Positions 5,806 through 7,003 of a stretch of 7,003 bases of DNA are shown piece after piece. This DNA is from Phycisphaerales bacterium. GTDB lineage: Bacteria; Planctomycetota; Phycisphaerae; Phycisphaerales; UBA1924. The notes under the pieces are model-generated. The model saw only the letters and a program-made list of their open reading frames with translations, did not search any database and was not told the origin of the DNA. The translations under genes were made by a program, and so were the position numbers. Positions within the stretch are counted from its first letter, which is position 1. Each line of letters starts with the position of its first letter. The stretch covers positions 1 through 7,003 of the forward strand of contig JAESUL010000330.1 of assembly GCA_016763115.1 (NCBI GenBank), given 5' to 3'.

Positions 5806-7003
5806 CTACTGAACCCACTCGCGTTCAACACGCATCCCCGTGGGGATCAGGCAGGCATCGCCGGTCTCGGTCATGGTCGCAACAGGATACGCGCAGTAGT
5901 CCAGACTGAACGCCCCCGCCGGGCGGTGGTTGCCCGACCACCCGATCCCACCAAACGCCAGTTTGCTGCTCGCCCCGGCGGTGCCACAGTTGATGTTTCG
6001 GCACCCCGCGTGGGCCGAAGCAAGAAACGCGTTCTGATACTCCGTATTCGCTGAGAACAGTGACGCCGAGAGCCCGTAGCGTGTCGCGTTGGCTTGCTCG
6101 AGTGCTTCCTCGAACGATCCAACCGTACACACCCGCAGCAAGGGTCCGAACAACTCTTCATCGCACCCACAATCGTCGTTTCCCAGTGTAAAGCGATCAA
6201 CCTCCACCACCGAAGGCGTCGCATACCACCCATCGCGATCGGGAAGCCCCGTTGATTCGAGCAGCACCCGCCCGCCGGTATCGGCTAGTTTTTTCTCGAA
6301 CGCAAAGGTCGCGTCGCGTGCCTCACGCGAGATAATCGGGCCCATGAACACCGGTGTTTGTGATCGCGGATCACCAACAAGCAGATTCGACGCCGCCTTG
6401 ATCACCGCGGTGATGACCTTGTCGGCCACCGCTTCGTGGACAATCAGCCGGCGTGTGCTTGTGCACCGCTGCCCGGTCGTGTTGAACGCACAGCGTACGG
6501 ATTCCACCACCGCCTGGTACAAATCGGCATCGGGCATGATAACTGCGGGGTTGTTGCCACCCATCTCAAGCGCGATGATTTTACCCGGATAATCAAGATT
6601 CGCTTCTTGGATCTTCCGCCCGACTTCCCATGACCCCGTAAACAACACGCCGTTGACATCATGATGCGAGCACAACACCCGTGATTCTTCCGCTGCGCCA
6701 TGCACAAGGTTCAATACGCCCTCCGGTGCCCCTTGTGAGCACAGGGCCTCATCGAACATCTCAACGAGCATCTGCCCCACCGCGGGTGTTTTTTCTGATG
6801 GCTTGAACACCACGGTGTTGCCCATCAATAACGCCGGCACAATATGCCCGTTGGGCAAATGCGCCGGGAAGTTGAACGGCCCAACAACCGCCATCACGCC
6901 GTGCGGATGAAAACTGCACCGCGCGTTCTTGGTCTCGTTGAGTTGAAAATCAAAGCCCGAAACACGCTGGCGTCCCGTGTGGATACCTTCCTCGATTGTG
7001 ATA
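5806..7003 (-). CDS. astD: N-succinylglutamate 5-semialdehyde dehydrogenase (AstD type), N-terminus outside window
   Basis: NAD-dependent aldehyde dehydrogenase; in the arginine succinyltransferase (AST) pathway AstD oxidises succinylglutamate semialdehyde to succinylglutamate. The frame is open to the right edge, and 398 residues are visible; the usual length is about 490, so some 90 residues are missing. The codons before the internal GTG at 6897 (…HPHG) match the AstD block HPHGV-x-AV-x-GP-x-NFPxHLPNGHIVPALL. The catalytic cysteine is in TTGQRC (codon 6465-6463) and the general-base glutamate in ALEMGGNNP (codon 6567-6565). The cofactor-site block FTGS and EELFGPLLRV are present. The C-terminal AFGGIGWSGNHRP followed by DYCAYPVA is characteristic of AstD rather than of other aldehyde dehydrogenases. 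No other ast gene is visible, so pathway membership is inferred from the protein alone. Converges with the zinc-ribbon gene, 15 bases apart. Confidence 0.9.
   Translation of the reverse strand, partial: ITIEEGIHTGRQRVSGFDFQLNETKNARCSFHPHGVMAVVGPFNFPAHLPNGHIVPALLMGNTVVFKPSEKTPAVGQMLVEMFDEALCSQGAPEGVLNLVHGAAEESRVLCSHHDVNGVLFTGSWEVGRKIQEANLDYPGKIIALEMGGNNPAVIMPDADLYQAVVESVRCAFNTTGQRCTSTRRLIVHEAVADKVITAVIKAASNLLVGDPRSQTPVFMGPIISREARDATFAFEKKLADTGGRVLLESTGLPDRDGWYATPSVVEVDRFTLGNDDCGCDEELFGPLLRVCTVGSFEEALEQANATRYGLSASLFSANTEYQNAFLASAHAGCRNINCGTAGASSKLAFGGIGWSGNHRPAGAFSLDYCAYPVATMTETGDACLIPTGMRVEREWVQ

Overview
The window looks like chromosomal DNA of a free-living, moderately GC-rich bacterium, most likely a planctomycete and plausibly of the Phycisphaerae type. 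The best clue is the zinc ribbon at the end of the protein at 4828-5790 (CPYC, then YDLRG, then CPEC), a tail I associate with many planctomycete proteins. This placement is inference from one motif plus general style, not from a marker gene. No tRNA, rRNA, CRISPR array, insertion sequence, phage gene or long repeat was seen.

Layout. Left block (1-1368, + strand): the end of an ABC-2 type transporter permease, then a SCO1/SenC/PrrC copper chaperone; such pairs often lie in cytochrome oxidase assembly clusters. Second block (4118 region back to 1369, - strand): a compact three-gene operon of tilS (tRNA-Ile lysidine synthetase), a 130-residue receiver-like protein without its phospho-acceptor aspartate, and a PepP-type M24 Xaa-Pro aminopeptidase. 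The three genes overlap by 8 bases at each junction, and the second and third have clear Shine-Dalgarno sequences. Third block (4094-5790, + strand, divergent from tilS): a membrane-anchored coiled-coil protein ending in a helix-turn-helix-like domain (SwrB/DUF6115-like layout), followed 8 bases later by a polytopic membrane protein with a C-terminal zinc ribbon. Right edge (7003 back to 5806, - strand): an AstD-type succinylglutamate-semialdehyde dehydrogenase whose N-terminus lies outside the window.

Coding density is very high. The copper chaperone and the aminopeptidase converge with no base between their stop codons, and the zinc-ribbon protein and AstD converge with 15 bases between. 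The only sizeable non-coding gap is 3993-4093, which must carry the divergent promoters for tilS and the HTH protein; it contains a perfect 6-bp inverted repeat over a possible extended -10 element.

The genes do not form one pathway: respiratory-chain assembly, tRNA modification plus peptide turnover, an uncharacterised membrane pair, and amino-acid catabolism. The least understood parts are the degenerate receiver translated between tilS and pepP, and the membrane HTH / zinc-ribbon pair.
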